The position numbers and the translations under genes were made by a program. A DNA stretch of 46,731 bases, from positions 1 through 46,731 of the forward strand of contig DATIAR010000083.1 of assembly GCA_035457865.1 (NCBI GenBank), in the 5' to 3' direction. The notes under the pieces are model-generated. The model did no database searches. It was not told where the DNA came from and saw only the letters and a list, made by a program, of their open reading frames with translations. Below are positions 23,361 through 31,263 of this stretch, piece by piece (positions within the stretch are counted from its first letter, which is position 1; the number at the start of each line of letters is the position of its first letter). The DNA comes from UBA8516 sp035457865 (GTDB lineage Archaea > Thermoproteota > Nitrososphaeria > Nitrososphaerales > Nitrosopumilaceae).

Positions 23361-23492
23361 CCAATGACATTTGTTGTCAGAGTAATGGATTGAAGTAGCG
23401 TGACCCCGCAGAAGTCGTGTGATAAATCTGGCGCAATGGCGCTGATTTTTGGGTGGTAATCTCCCTACATTCTGCAAGAGGGTCACGCCATT
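23361..23492 (+). ncRNA. Candidate structured RNA upstream of superoxide dismutase
   Basis: The region folds on paper into a closed multi-branch structure. The outer stem AATG/CATT (23384-23387, 23489-23492) is followed by P1 GCGTGACCC/GGGTCACGC (23398-23406, 23480-23488), then GCAGAA/TTCTGC (23408-23413, 23470-23475). Inside are a hairpin AAATC-T-GGCGC-AATG-GCGCT-GATTT (23424-23448) and a small GGG/CCC stem (23451-23453, 23463-23465). This GC content is far above the local background. A TATA-like CTTAAATATT (23333-23342) suits a start near 23361; a second box at 23352-23359 suits about 23382. It matches no RNA family I know. Confidence 0.6.
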
Positions 23493-23500
23493 ATTTTAAA
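23491..23500 (+). promoter_or_regulatory. TATA box of the superoxide dismutase gene
   Basis: TTATTTTAAA is centred about 29 nt before ATG 23525, so the sod transcript would be leaderless and separate from the upstream structured RNA. Read-through from that RNA into sod remains possible because no T-run ends it. Confidence 0.45.
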
Positions 23501-23524
23501 ACCTATTAGTGTAAACAGAATCAA

Positions 23525-24148
23525 ATGGGAAAATATGAAGTTCCTCCACTAAATTACAAGTACGATGCGCTGGAACCATACATTGATGCAAAAACAATGC
23601 AAATACACCACACAAAACATCATCAAGCTTATGCAGATGGTCTTAACATCGCACTTGAAAGCATAAACGCCCTCACTCACAAAAATTATATCACATCAAT
23701 CTTATCTGACTTGACAACTGTTCCAGAGAATGTACGAAATGCAATAAATTTTCATGGTGGAGGATTTGACAACCATAGACTATTTTGGGAGAGCATGAAG
23801 CCAAACGGAGGAGGAGAACCTGGAGGAAGGCTTGCAGATGAAATAAAAATTTATTTTGGTAGTTTCAAAGAATTTAAAGAAAAGTTTTCCCAAAGAAGTT
23901 TGTCTATTCAAGGAAGTGGCTGGGGCTGGCTAGTTTATAATCAAACCTATTCTAGATTAGAATTCAGGACAATGACTGATCAAACGAGTCCTTGGACACT
24001 CCGATTAGTACCAATTCTAGGTTTGGACGTTTGGGAACATGCATATTATTTGAAATATCAAAACAGACGCGCAGACTATATTGAAGCATGGTGGAATACT
24101 GTTAACTGGACTGAAATAGAAGAGAGATTTTTACGTGTTGCGACATGA
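23525..24148 (+). CDS. sodA: Superoxide dismutase, Fe/Mn family (Mn-like signature)
   Basis: This 207-aa protein is a complete Fe/Mn superoxide dismutase. Metal ligands are His28 (MQIHHTKHH), His84 (GFDNHRLFW), Asp168 and His172 (LDVWEHAYYLKYQNRR). The active-site glutamine appears at the position used by Mn enzymes (TDQTSP, Gln153) and the alternative Fe-type Gln position is Gly (HGGG), so Mn or cambialistic use is likely. It removes superoxide in the cytoplasm; tetrameric archaeal forms have this length. The structured RNA at 23361-23492 lies directly upstream. Confidence 0.95.
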   Translation: MGKYEVPPLNYKYDALEPYIDAKTMQIHHTKHHQAYADGLNIALESINALTHKNYITSILSDLTTVPENVRNAINFHGGGFDNHRLFWESMKPNGGGEPGGRLADEIKIYFGSFKEFKEKFSQRSLSIQGSGWGWLVYNQTYSRLEFRTMTDQTSPWTLRLVPILGLDVWEHAYYLKYQNRRADYIEAWWNTVNWTEIEERFLRVAT

Positions 24149-24253
24149 TCGGATTTTATAAAACAATTAATCCTATGACTGATCCAATTCCTAGATCGCT
24201 TACCTTATAGTAAGCATAACCTTATTACCCAAAAACGCATTCACTGATTTATA

Positions 24254-24469
24254 ATGAAATTATATCTTGACTTTGAACCATGTGACGAATGTAAAACCCT
24301 GATAAAGGAGCTTAGTGAGAGCGACCTAACCTTGGATGAACAAACAAAAGAAGAAGAATCTGCTAAATTCTTAAGGCATCTTACTTATAATCACACCGAG
24401 GTAGTCAAGGCTATAATAAAGGATGTGCCAGTACAAAAAAGAAGACAAGAATTTGACTGGTTCAAATAA
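24254..24469 (+). CDS. Hypothetical small protein with CxxC
   Basis: This 71-aa protein is acidic and helical after an N-terminal CDEC (10-13). It contains ESAKFLRHLTYNHTEVVKAIIKDV and ends DWFK. The CDEC pair with the two histidines (in RHLTYNH) could form a zinc site similar to a short C2H2 arrangement with a long spacer. CTTATTAC (24221-24228) is centred 26-29 nt before the ATG. A small hairpin GCTTAC/GTAAGC (24198-24203, 24210-24215) lies just upstream of that box. Confidence 0.55.
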   Translation: MKLYLDFEPCDECKTLIKELSESDLTLDEQTKEEESAKFLRHLTYNHTEVVKAIIKDVPVQKRRQEFDWFK

Positions 24470-24477
24470 ATGTAATC

Positions 24478-24825
24478 CTATAGATTCTTTTTCAGATTTC
24501 TGTTTGGACGTATTTTGACTATCGGTTCCTTTTTTATAAAATTGATTTTCAAATCTGAAAACAGTGAAACATAAATGGTCGTTCCTCTATTATTACGACG
24601 AAGATTAGTCATTATTATCAAACCTTCCTTAATCAAGGAATTGATTTTTCTATATCCTGATGTTTTTGGGATATTACAACTTCTTAAAACTTCATTGACT
24701 GGCTTTGGATTGTTTACCAATCTCATCAAAATATTCCTCTTATCATCATCTGCAAGTGCACGTAAAATATTTTTAGAACGAGTTTTGCTCTCTATTGTGA
24801 TCCACCCCAATCTATTTTTAGACAT
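24478..24825 (-). CDS. Winged-helix transcriptional regulator, paralog of 4163-4552
   Basis: From ATG 24825 this is a 115-aa protein with a winged HTH: NILRALADDDKRNILMRLVNN, then PVNEVLRSCNIPKTSGYRKINSLIKEGLI and a wing MTNLRRNNRGTTIYV. It shares NEVLR...I..TSGYRK..SLI..GL and the following TN with the 4163-4552 regulator. The C-terminal tail is basic (KIRPNRNLKKNL). ATG 24825 is preferred over the TTG upstream start since GGAGAG precedes it by about 8 nt and the upstream extension lacks similarity. It is convergent with 24254-24469, 8 nt apart. Confidence 0.7.
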   Translation of the reverse strand: MSKNRLGWITIESKTRSKNILRALADDDKRNILMRLVNNPKPVNEVLRSCNIPKTSGYRKINSLIKEGLIIMTNLRRNNRGTTIYVSLFSDLKINFIKKEPIVKIRPNRNLKKNL

Positions 24826-24938
24826 TTTTAATCTCTCCACTTCTTTGCATGCTGACAACACATCTAACAAATATAACAATATTTCTAGTACTAATGCTAC
24901 ACAATATTTTTTAATTACATTTAGGAAGGATTCTTAAA

Positions 24939-25322
24939 ATGAATCTAAAAGCTGCATCGGGTATCTCTATTATGGTCTTGTTGCTTGGTGTTACAAGCTC
25001 AAGCTCTCATACTACCTCTGCATTAGGCACAAACGACTCTATAATTCTCAAAAAGGATTTGAGAGTAATAATGAATGATTTCAAAGCCCATGTAGATAAA
25101 GCAAAAGCAGAACTATTATTCTCGATTAAAAAGGCAAACGCTGACGCAAAACTAGCTGTGCAGGAGGGAGTGCTGTCTATGGATGAGATAAATGCAGCAA
25201 CAAAAGCTACCATTGCTAAGGCAAGAGCTGATCTGAAACTTGACATCCAAAAGGCAAAGGCAGAAGCAAAGGCTGCCTTATTACAGTTAAAGGCTGCGGT
25301 AGACAAAAACAACTCATCCTAA
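24939..25322 (+). CDS. Secreted Ala/Lys-rich helical protein
   Basis: This 127-aa protein has a signal peptide (about 1-30, ending TTSALG) and a mature part that is one long amphipathic helix or coiled coil, rich in Ala, Lys and Asp (KAHVDKAKAELLFSIKKAN, ATIAKARADLKLDIQKAKA). There is no cysteine. AGGAAGGA lies about 10 nt before ATG 24939, an unusual clear Shine-Dalgarno-like sequence for this window. It resembles in style the coiled-coil part of 921-1670 and 33851-34477. A structural envelope role is plausible. Confidence 0.7.
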   Translation: MNLKAASGISIMVLLLGVTSSSSHTTSALGTNDSIILKKDLRVIMNDFKAHVDKAKAELLFSIKKANADAKLAVQEGVLSMDEINAATKATIAKARADLKLDIQKAKAEAKAALLQLKAAVDKNNSS

Positions 25323-25394
25323 ATTTGAGCTATTTGAAATAATCATTTACTTTGTTATTGATGAGATGTGTTAATGAAAGCAGATGAGAAATTT

Positions 25395-25517
25395 CTAGGA
25401 CGAAGCTATCTGTATTGGCTGGGCACTGTGTTTTGAAAGATCTTTGTGAATGGCAGCATGTGACTCTTGCTTGAAAGTCAAATTGCATGTGTAGCATTTC
25501 CAGGCTGTCATACTCAT
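25395..25517 (-). CDS. 40-aa C2H2-type zinc finger protein
   Basis: From ATG 25517 this 40-aa protein carries AWKCYTCNLTFKQESHAAIHKDLSKHS, a Cys-x2-Cys-x12-His-x6-His finger (one fewer core residue than classical). A TATA-like TTTTATATATAAAA (25534-25547) is centred about 26 nt upstream, so a leaderless start at 25517 or 25511 is favoured over the longer frame from 25586, which overlaps the PAC2 gene. Comparable single-finger proteins occur in this window at 6253-6576. It may bind DNA or protein. Confidence 0.65.
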   Translation of the reverse strand: MSMTAWKCYTCNLTFKQESHAAIHKDLSKHSAQPIQIASS

Positions 25518-25569
25518 ACTTTCATTAAACAATTTTTTATATATAAAATCCGCGTAGGAATTATTCTTT

Positions 25570-26250
25570 TCACTTGCGGACTTCATTGTCTACGGCATCT
25601 GCCATCAAATCAAGCTCATCAAAACTTCCAAATTTTTGATACGTTAATCTTTCCAAAGTTTGTAGTACGCTTTTTACAGCACGGTATTGTGGTATTTGTG
25701 GATCGTTTATCTCACCATACAATCCAATGCCTTGTATGTCGTTTGATTTTGCAAATCCTAAAATCAAACCATTAAATCCAGTTATCAGTGACTGTTGTGG
25801 AGTTATATCTACTCCAAGTTTGCTCACTTGATCAGTGAGTTCAGGCGAGGTTGTTGTAACAAACGTTCTTGGGTTTTTTCCTAAAACATTGTTTGTATGA
25901 AATGCACCTAGTGTGTAGACTAGTCTGACCTCATATCTTTTGGCGATATCTATGACATCTTGACAGAGTTTGTAAAGATCCTCGTTGTTTTCGGGTTGGC
26001 CTCTGCCACCACCAAAGACTATGATATCCTTACCATATCTGTACTCCCATTTTTCTTGGTAATAATCAATGTAACCACCCTTATCAACAACATAGGGAGG
26101 ATACGATGATGAAACATAACGAAATAGACGAGTTCCCAAGTTACCATTGATAAGGTCAATTGCTGTGCTTCCTACATTCCCCATATCTTGCATAGCAGCT
26201 ATTACTATTGGTTTTTTCAGATCCGGCTCTTCTACATTCACAAATTCCAT
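25570..26250 (-). CDS. PAC2 family (proteasome assembly chaperone-like) protein
   Basis: This 226-aa protein fits the PAC2/DUF75 family: an N-terminal IVIAAMQDMGNVGSTAIDLI, a middle KDIIVFGGGRGQPENNEDLYKLCQDVIDIAKRYEVRLVYTLGAF and DITPQQSLITGFNGLILGFAKSNDIQGIGLYGEI. The GLNGLLLG-like and YTLGAF elements are typical of archaeal members. Archaeal PAC2 homologues are related to proteasome assembly chaperones. It is followed by a small zinc-finger gene on the same strand and preceded by the adenylate cyclase gene, 48 nt away. Confidence 0.85.
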   Translation of the reverse strand: MEFVNVEEPDLKKPIVIAAMQDMGNVGSTAIDLINGNLGTRLFRYVSSSYPPYVVDKGGYIDYYQEKWEYRYGKDIIVFGGGRGQPENNEDLYKLCQDVIDIAKRYEVRLVYTLGAFHTNNVLGKNPRTFVTTTSPELTDQVSKLGVDITPQQSLITGFNGLILGFAKSNDIQGIGLYGEINDPQIPQYRAVKSVLQTLERLTYQKFGSFDELDLMADAVDNEVRK

Positions 26251-26298
26251 GTTCTTATTTTACATCTGATATAATTAATACTTGGGGTATATCGCAAA

Positions 26299-28041
26299 TT
26301 ATTTTCGTGTTACTTCATACACTGCACCGTATTCTTGTTTGTTTGATTCGTTAGTTACTAAGCGGTAACTGTATGAATCAAAAGATTTTACTATATCATA
26401 TAACGCCTCGCCTATAACTAATCCATTTGGTGGTGCAAGTCGGTTAATCTTGGCACATTTGTTTACAGTAGAACCAAAAATGTCATCAATAGCAGAGGTA
26501 GCGATTTTTGCTACTCTTACAGAACCATATGTTGCACTGATTCTATAATCAAATGCTGGCAGTCCTTCCTGTTGCATTTTTTTACTAATGTGAGTATTTA
26601 GCTCGCCAATTTTTAAGCAGCCTTCTAATGCATCTTTAATGGCATCTTTGTCCCGTGTGTTTGTTTTTGGAAAGTAAAACAATAACGCATCGCCTATGTT
26701 TTTTACAACAATTCCACCGTGGTCACCAATCCAGATGGCCATGGAATTAAGAAATATGCTGTAGAATTTACTTGATTCCAAATCCGTCAAGTTGGCAGTA
26801 AGTTTGGTAGATCCTATTACATCAAGAAAACAAACAAAATAATTTTCACTTTGATCAGAAAATTGCAACAGTACATCCTGCTGTTGTTTTATGATGTCTT
26901 CTCTTTGTCTAATGGCAATCAATGATTCTTGTATCTTTTTTGCCATTATGTCAAAGGATGAGGAGAGTTGCCCTATCTCATCATCTCTTTTTATGTTGGT
27001 TCTAATCTCAAAGTTTCCTTTTGCTATCTCATTTGCCGCATCTCGTAGCTTTATTATTGGTCTTGAAAGACGCTTTGACAAGATATATGCAAGTATAACC
27101 ATCACTACTACTATTACAAATCCTGCCAGCAAGATCTTGTCTTGAAGAATTAAAACAGGTTCAAATATCTCAGACTCATCTTTTTCTGCAAGCAAGACAA
27201 ATCCCAAGTCTTTTGCGCAATACGAGTGGCTATAGATTGAGATTCCTCTATAATCATTGTATACGCCTCCAATGCTGTCACCTAGATCAAAACAGGTTGA
27301 TACTGGTAGAGTATTTACTGTCTGATGAAATGCAGCATCTTTTACAAATCGTGATTCTGAAATCATCACACGATCTTTATTTACAAGATACACCTCGCCA
27401 GTGTCACCTAATCCGCTTCTGGTCAACAGAATCTTGTCAAGTTCCACAGTACTTGTGTCTGCAATTAAAACTCCGATTGGCTCCTTGCCTTCTGTTCCAA
27501 AAATAGGCGTAACTATAACCATCACACGCTCACCTTGAGAAGTTGGTTCTAATTCTACAAAAGGCTGAGTTAATCCGCGAACAAATCGAGGGTTTTTTAA
27601 TAAATTAGGATTTTCAATTCTGCCTAAAGAAAAATAGACAGTTCCATCATTGCCAATAATTTTTAGGTCTACTAAACCAATTGAATATCCGACCAATTCA
27701 CGAAACGCTTTTACCTCCGTAAAGAAATCAAGTTTTTTTTCTTTAATTTTTAAATCAAAATTAGGATCATCATGCAAGTTGTTTAATTCATTAACTAGAT
27801 CATGTATCGCGGGCGAAGTAGCTAAGATTTGTGCATCTTTGATTCTTGTATAAAATAATGTTCTGACTGCTTCTCCTCTGATCTTTGATTCTCCTATTAG
27901 TTGATTTTCTACTCCCTCTTTGAGAGTATTTTGTGCAAAGTTGAAGCTTAATACTGCAATGGTGATAAGAGTAATAGCTGATACTATCATCACTAAAGAA
28001 ATTAGTTTTTTATCTAAACTAAACGATAGCCTGCTTGGCAA
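26299..28041 (-). CDS. Membrane-bound class III adenylate/guanylate cyclase with Cache-like sensor and HAMP
   Basis: This 580-aa protein has two membrane segments (about 14-34 and 302-322) around a large outside sensor (about 35-300) with the pattern of a Cache domain (SIGLVDLKIIGNDGTVYFS, VGVLIADTS-like IGVLIADTSTVELD). A HAMP domain (about 323-375) links it to a class III cyclase domain (about 400-575). Metal ligands Asp407 (FLDVIGST) and Asp451 (KNIGDALLFYF) and the substrate Lys447 are present. The transition-state Arg expected after VN is Lys (VNKCAKI). It should turn an external signal into cyclic nucleotide. Confidence 0.85.
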   Translation of the reverse strand: MPSRLSFSLDKKLISLVMIVSAITLITIAVLSFNFAQNTLKEGVENQLIGESKIRGEAVRTLFYTRIKDAQILATSPAIHDLVNELNNLHDDPNFDLKIKEKKLDFFTEVKAFRELVGYSIGLVDLKIIGNDGTVYFSLGRIENPNLLKNPRFVRGLTQPFVELEPTSQGERVMVIVTPIFGTEGKEPIGVLIADTSTVELDKILLTRSGLGDTGEVYLVNKDRVMISESRFVKDAAFHQTVNTLPVSTCFDLGDSIGGVYNDYRGISIYSHSYCAKDLGFVLLAEKDESEIFEPVLILQDKILLAGFVIVVVMVILAYILSKRLSRPIIKLRDAANEIAKGNFEIRTNIKRDDEIGQLSSSFDIMAKKIQESLIAIRQREDIIKQQQDVLLQFSDQSENYFVCFLDVIGSTKLTANLTDLESSKFYSIFLNSMAIWIGDHGGIVVKNIGDALLFYFPKTNTRDKDAIKDALEGCLKIGELNTHISKKMQQEGLPAFDYRISATYGSVRVAKIATSAIDDIFGSTVNKCAKINRLAPPNGLVIGEALYDIVKSFDSYSYRLVTNESNKQEYGAVYEVTRK

Positions 28042-28140
28042 TAAATCTGCTGAACTCCCATACTTACTTTAATGTTATTCTACTTATCACTACTGAGACA
28101 AACTCTATGAAAGAATTCTCAATCTAGTTTTGTATCTTTG

Positions 28141-28158
28141 ACCCAACTTATATTGGGT
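28141..28158. promoter_or_regulatory. Inverted repeat over the TATA box of the antiporter gene
   Basis: ACCCAA (28141-28146) and TTGGGT (28153-28158) flank CTTATA, so the inverted repeat overlaps the TATA-like CTTATATT at 28147-28154. The expected transcription start is about 28176, leaving a short leader before ATG 28189. A factor binding the repeat would compete directly with TBP; this role is inferred. Confidence 0.4.
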
Positions 28159-28188
28159 ATCCTCATCTTTTGATTATGTGAAGTCTGA

Positions 28189-29412
28189 ATGGCAATTGAA
28201 TCACATTTTATTCAAACAATAATTGGCGTAGGAATTTTGCTTTTTGCAGCCAAACTTATGGCTGAACTTTTTCATAGATTAAAACTACCAATAGTATTGG
28301 GTGAACTCTTGGCAGGTATGATAGTGGGTCCATTTGCTCTTGGTTCCCTTTTCCTTTTTGATGGTCAGCCACTGATAAGAATAGATGGAGAACTACGAAT
28401 CTTGGGAGAAATTGGCGCAATTGTAATCCTCTTCATAGCTGGGCTTGAAGTTACTCCAAAAGAATTTCTTCGTGGTGGTAAAGCATCATTTGTAGTTGCA
28501 ACATGTGGAGTGGTTGTACCATTTTTTGTAGGATTTTTTGTTTTCGAATTGTTTGGGTTTGATGCCTTTCAATCCATGATTATTGCCACTGCCCTTGTAG
28601 CAACAAGTATCGCGGTTTCAGTTCAAGTGTTACGAGAATTTGGTAAACTGCAAACTCCAGAAGCACGGTTAATCATTGGAGCTGCCATAATTGATGATAT
28701 ACTTGCAATCGCAGTATTATCTGTAGTCAGTTCGCTTGGTACTGGGACAGGTGATATTGCACAGATAGACCCTGTGCACATAGTTCTTGTAATAGTACAA
28801 GTGCTTGGTTTCTTTGCAGTACTACTGATTGGTTCATTGATAATAATACCAAGAATAGTGGCAAGAAAAATGTGGAAAGCTGAAGGAAGCATTGAGGCAA
28901 TTGCTACGGCATTATTTTTTGGCGCAGCCGCATTAGCTGGAATAATTGGGCTCTCGCCAATTGTTGGTGCATTTGCAGTAGGAATGGCTTTGTCATCAAG
29001 CAAAGTATTTGAAAAAATCGAACATTATATCAGTAAACTAGGACTTATCTTCGCACCATTGTTTTTTGCATTTATCGGAGCACAGGTTGATTTTAGGGGA
29101 GTTAATGCAGAGGTCTTGATGCTAAGTGGTGTAGTAATAGCAATTGCGGTAGCAACAAAATTTTTCGGATGTGGATTGCCAGCCATGCTGTTTCTCAAAG
29201 ACAAAAGAAAGTCAATGCAGGTTGGAATAGGCATGATCTCAAGAGGGGAAGTAGGGTTGATTGTGGCAGGAATTGGTGTAGCGTCAGGAGTTCTTACCTC
29301 CAATGTATACTCTACTATTGTAATAATGGTTGCAGTAACGACAATAATTACACCACTGTGGCTAAAATCAAGCTACAAAAAAGAGAGTGCGCAACAACCA
29401 CAATCAGTCTAG
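28189..29412 (+). CDS. Kef-type cation:proton antiporter (CPA2 family)
   Basis: This 407-aa protein has about 12 membrane segments. Landmarks are LPIVLGELLAGMIVGPFALG near 35-54, EIGAIVILFIAGLEVTPKEF near 75-95, the ion-binding region AAIIDDILAIAVLS (about 165-178) with the two adjacent aspartates DD, and SPIVGAFAVGMALS near 255. It lacks the C-terminal TrkA-N domain found in KefC, so it is the transporter core alone. It exchanges Na+ or K+ for protons. It is divergent from the cyclase gene, and the promoter has an inverted repeat over the TATA box. Confidence 0.93.
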   Translation: MAIESHFIQTIIGVGILLFAAKLMAELFHRLKLPIVLGELLAGMIVGPFALGSLFLFDGQPLIRIDGELRILGEIGAIVILFIAGLEVTPKEFLRGGKASFVVATCGVVVPFFVGFFVFELFGFDAFQSMIIATALVATSIAVSVQVLREFGKLQTPEARLIIGAAIIDDILAIAVLSVVSSLGTGTGDIAQIDPVHIVLVIVQVLGFFAVLLIGSLIIIPRIVARKMWKAEGSIEAIATALFFGAAALAGIIGLSPIVGAFAVGMALSSSKVFEKIEHYISKLGLIFAPLFFAFIGAQVDFRGVNAEVLMLSGVVIAIAVATKFFGCGLPAMLFLKDKRKSMQVGIGMISRGEVGLIVAGIGVASGVLTSNVYSTIVIMVAVTTIITPLWLKSSYKKESAQQPQSV

Positions 29413-29515
29413 ATTATTACCAGAAGATGAATCAAACATAAGATGAGGAAATAAAAAGTATGATGATATTTGCTTGAAGCAACATTCAATTAAAACAAAC
29501 AAACAAAAAATCACA

Positions 29516-29914
29516 ATGAATCTTGATGATGGTATTTTATCTCGGCTAACAAAAGATTCTACAAAGCGTGAATACCATCTTTACTATCAAGATAAAGGGT
29601 ACTCTCTTGAGGATGTCACCATCGCCAAATCGGCGATGCCAGTAAACAAGCCAACTTCTAGGGGTGGCTTATATTTTGTAAGTGACAAAGAATACAAAAT
29701 CAAAGGAACAGTACGCGATCTGTCTATTCTACCCTTTATTTCTAAAATGATGCTTGGGCCAAACGAAGAATTTCAGGAAATTCCTATCAAAACTCAGCTG
29801 GAAATTGATGGAAAAAACAGATCATGTACAATACTTGTCTATCTAACAAACACAATGAATAATTCTTCAAAAATAATATTTAATATGTTAATCATAGGAA
29901 CAAAAATTGAATAA
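29516..29914 (+). CDS. Hypothetical protein
   Basis: From ATG 29516 this is a 132-aa soluble protein, not recognised. It appears beta-rich, with YHLYYQDKGYSLEDVTIAKS, GGLYFVSDKEYKIKGTV and TQLEIDGKNRSCTILVYL. One cysteine is present. A TTG at 29474 would add 14 basic residues (KQHSIKTNKQKIT) and is less likely. There is no membrane segment. Confidence 0.55.
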   Translation: MNLDDGILSRLTKDSTKREYHLYYQDKGYSLEDVTIAKSAMPVNKPTSRGGLYFVSDKEYKIKGTVRDLSILPFISKMMLGPNEEFQEIPIKTQLEIDGKNRSCTILVYLTNTMNNSSKIIFNMLIIGTKIE

Positions 29915-30009
29915 AATTTATTTTTATTGGCTAGCAAAATATTGAGACTGATGTAAGTCACAAAGATTACAAACATAGGCTTATCGTCATTACCAATTAT
30001 GGAAATGGT

Positions 30010-30300
30010 ATGTTAGATGCAGGAGACGTGGAGATCAAAAAAGCATTGTTGACAATATCAGTACAAGAATCTTTGCTTGAAATAGGCAAACCAGTACTAG
30101 ATGAGGTTGAACGCGCTCTGTATTCTAATTACAAATGTTTTATATCAGATTGTCTTGACAATCCAGAATTTTTAAAACAAATACTTCAAGACTTGTATGG
30201 CGACGCTTCATTAAATGTTATAGAATCAATTCATAAACACCTAGATGAATATGATAATATTAAACCAATTAAAGAATTTTTGACAGTAATTACAAGGTAA
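30010..30300 (+). CDS. Stand-alone NitrOD5-like output domain protein
   Basis: This 96-aa protein consists of one helical domain: ESLLEIGKPVLDEVERALYSNYKCFISDCLDNPEFLKQILQDLYGDASLNVIESIHKHLDEY. It resembles the C-terminal domain of the protein at 41923-42453 (ILAIAKVLEEIGKPVLEQVCSRIYSKYNCYLIECYDNPEYLADVLKELFG). I associate the pattern with the NitrOD5 output domain described in Nitrosopumilus two-component proteins; the name is tentative. A role as an isolated signalling partner is inferred. Confidence 0.68.
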   Translation: MLDAGDVEIKKALLTISVQESLLEIGKPVLDEVERALYSNYKCFISDCLDNPEFLKQILQDLYGDASLNVIESIHKHLDEYDNIKPIKEFLTVITR

Positions 30301-30347
30301 TATTTTAGTAAGCAACATTTTAGTAAGTAACACCATGATAAAAACTA

Positions 30348-31154
30348 TTGAAAAATAACGTACAAAGTTCTAATCTAAAAAAATTCCTGTTAATTGTAAT
30401 TGCATCTACTGGAATTATATTGTTGATTGCAAATTTGTTCGGGCAAGATACGGCATCAATTATTTCATTGACACTTTACATTCCTGTAACAATATCATTA
30501 GTGATAGTATCTGTTATTATATCAAAGAGATTCGGTTTTAAAGGAGATCATGGAAAAGCATGGATTCTATTTCTCATTTTTGCAATCTTGTGGTTTATTG
30601 CAGAGAGGATTTCATTATATTATAATCTGACACTAGGTGAAGAACTATTTCCTTCAGAAGCAGATGCATTCTGGCTAGCCGGATATCCATTTTTGTTTGT
30701 ATTTACTATATTTTATATTAAACCAATGAAAGGAATGATTACTAAAAAAATAATTTTTGCTGCTTTAGCAATATCTATTGCAGTATTGACTTCCACTTTA
30801 TACATTACATATGGTGAAAATAGAGGCACAAATTTATTAGAATTTTCTATTGCCATTGCTTATCCAATTGGCGACGCAATTATTTTAGTTCCTGCGACAA
30901 TTGGTATGATGTTATTTTTTGGAGGAAGAGTGAATTTTCTCTGGTCACTAATGTGCATTGCAATCATATTAGAGACAATAGCAGATACAGGATATCTGTT
31001 TGCTGCCTTGGATGGCACATATTATCAGGGTCATGCCGTGGATATTCTCTATATCTGGTACTACGTCATATTCACATTTGGTGTATACCATCACATAACC
31101 ATATTCAAAGATCATAGAAAAGATCCTTACAAGAATATAGAGGACCTAAGATAG
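30348..31154 (+). CDS. Eight-transmembrane protein of unknown function
   Basis: This 268-aa protein has about eight hydrophobic segments spread evenly through its length, short loops and a charged C-terminal tail (FKDHRKDPYKNIEDLR). The layout resembles the membrane-sensor module found at the N-terminus of some thaumarchaeal signalling proteins, but here no output domain is fused. It follows the NitrOD5-like gene by 47 nt on the same strand, so the two may form a split sensor-output pair; that is inference. The start is TTG 30348. Confidence 0.68.
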   Translation: MKNNVQSSNLKKFLLIVIASTGIILLIANLFGQDTASIISLTLYIPVTISLVIVSVIISKRFGFKGDHGKAWILFLIFAILWFIAERISLYYNLTLGEELFPSEADAFWLAGYPFLFVFTIFYIKPMKGMITKKIIFAALAISIAVLTSTLYITYGENRGTNLLEFSIAIAYPIGDAIILVPATIGMMLFFGGRVNFLWSLMCIAIILETIADTGYLFAALDGTYYQGHAVDILYIWYYVIFTFGVYHHITIFKDHRKDPYKNIEDLR

Positions 31155-31263
31155 AAATATTCTCTTAACTATGTTACACATTTAGTTTTGTATTCTAATT
31201 GTGTTTTATTATGACTCGTGGATGCGATAGACTTACTTAACCCAATAAAATAAACAGACTTTC

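Noticed and set aside
23398..23490. The 23.4-kb element as a tRNA (GCGTGAC...GTCACGCCA ends like an acceptor stem with CCA).
   Set aside because: There is no D-arm or TTCRA T-arm sequence, the inner stems do not fit a cloverleaf, and the helix continues past 7 bp.
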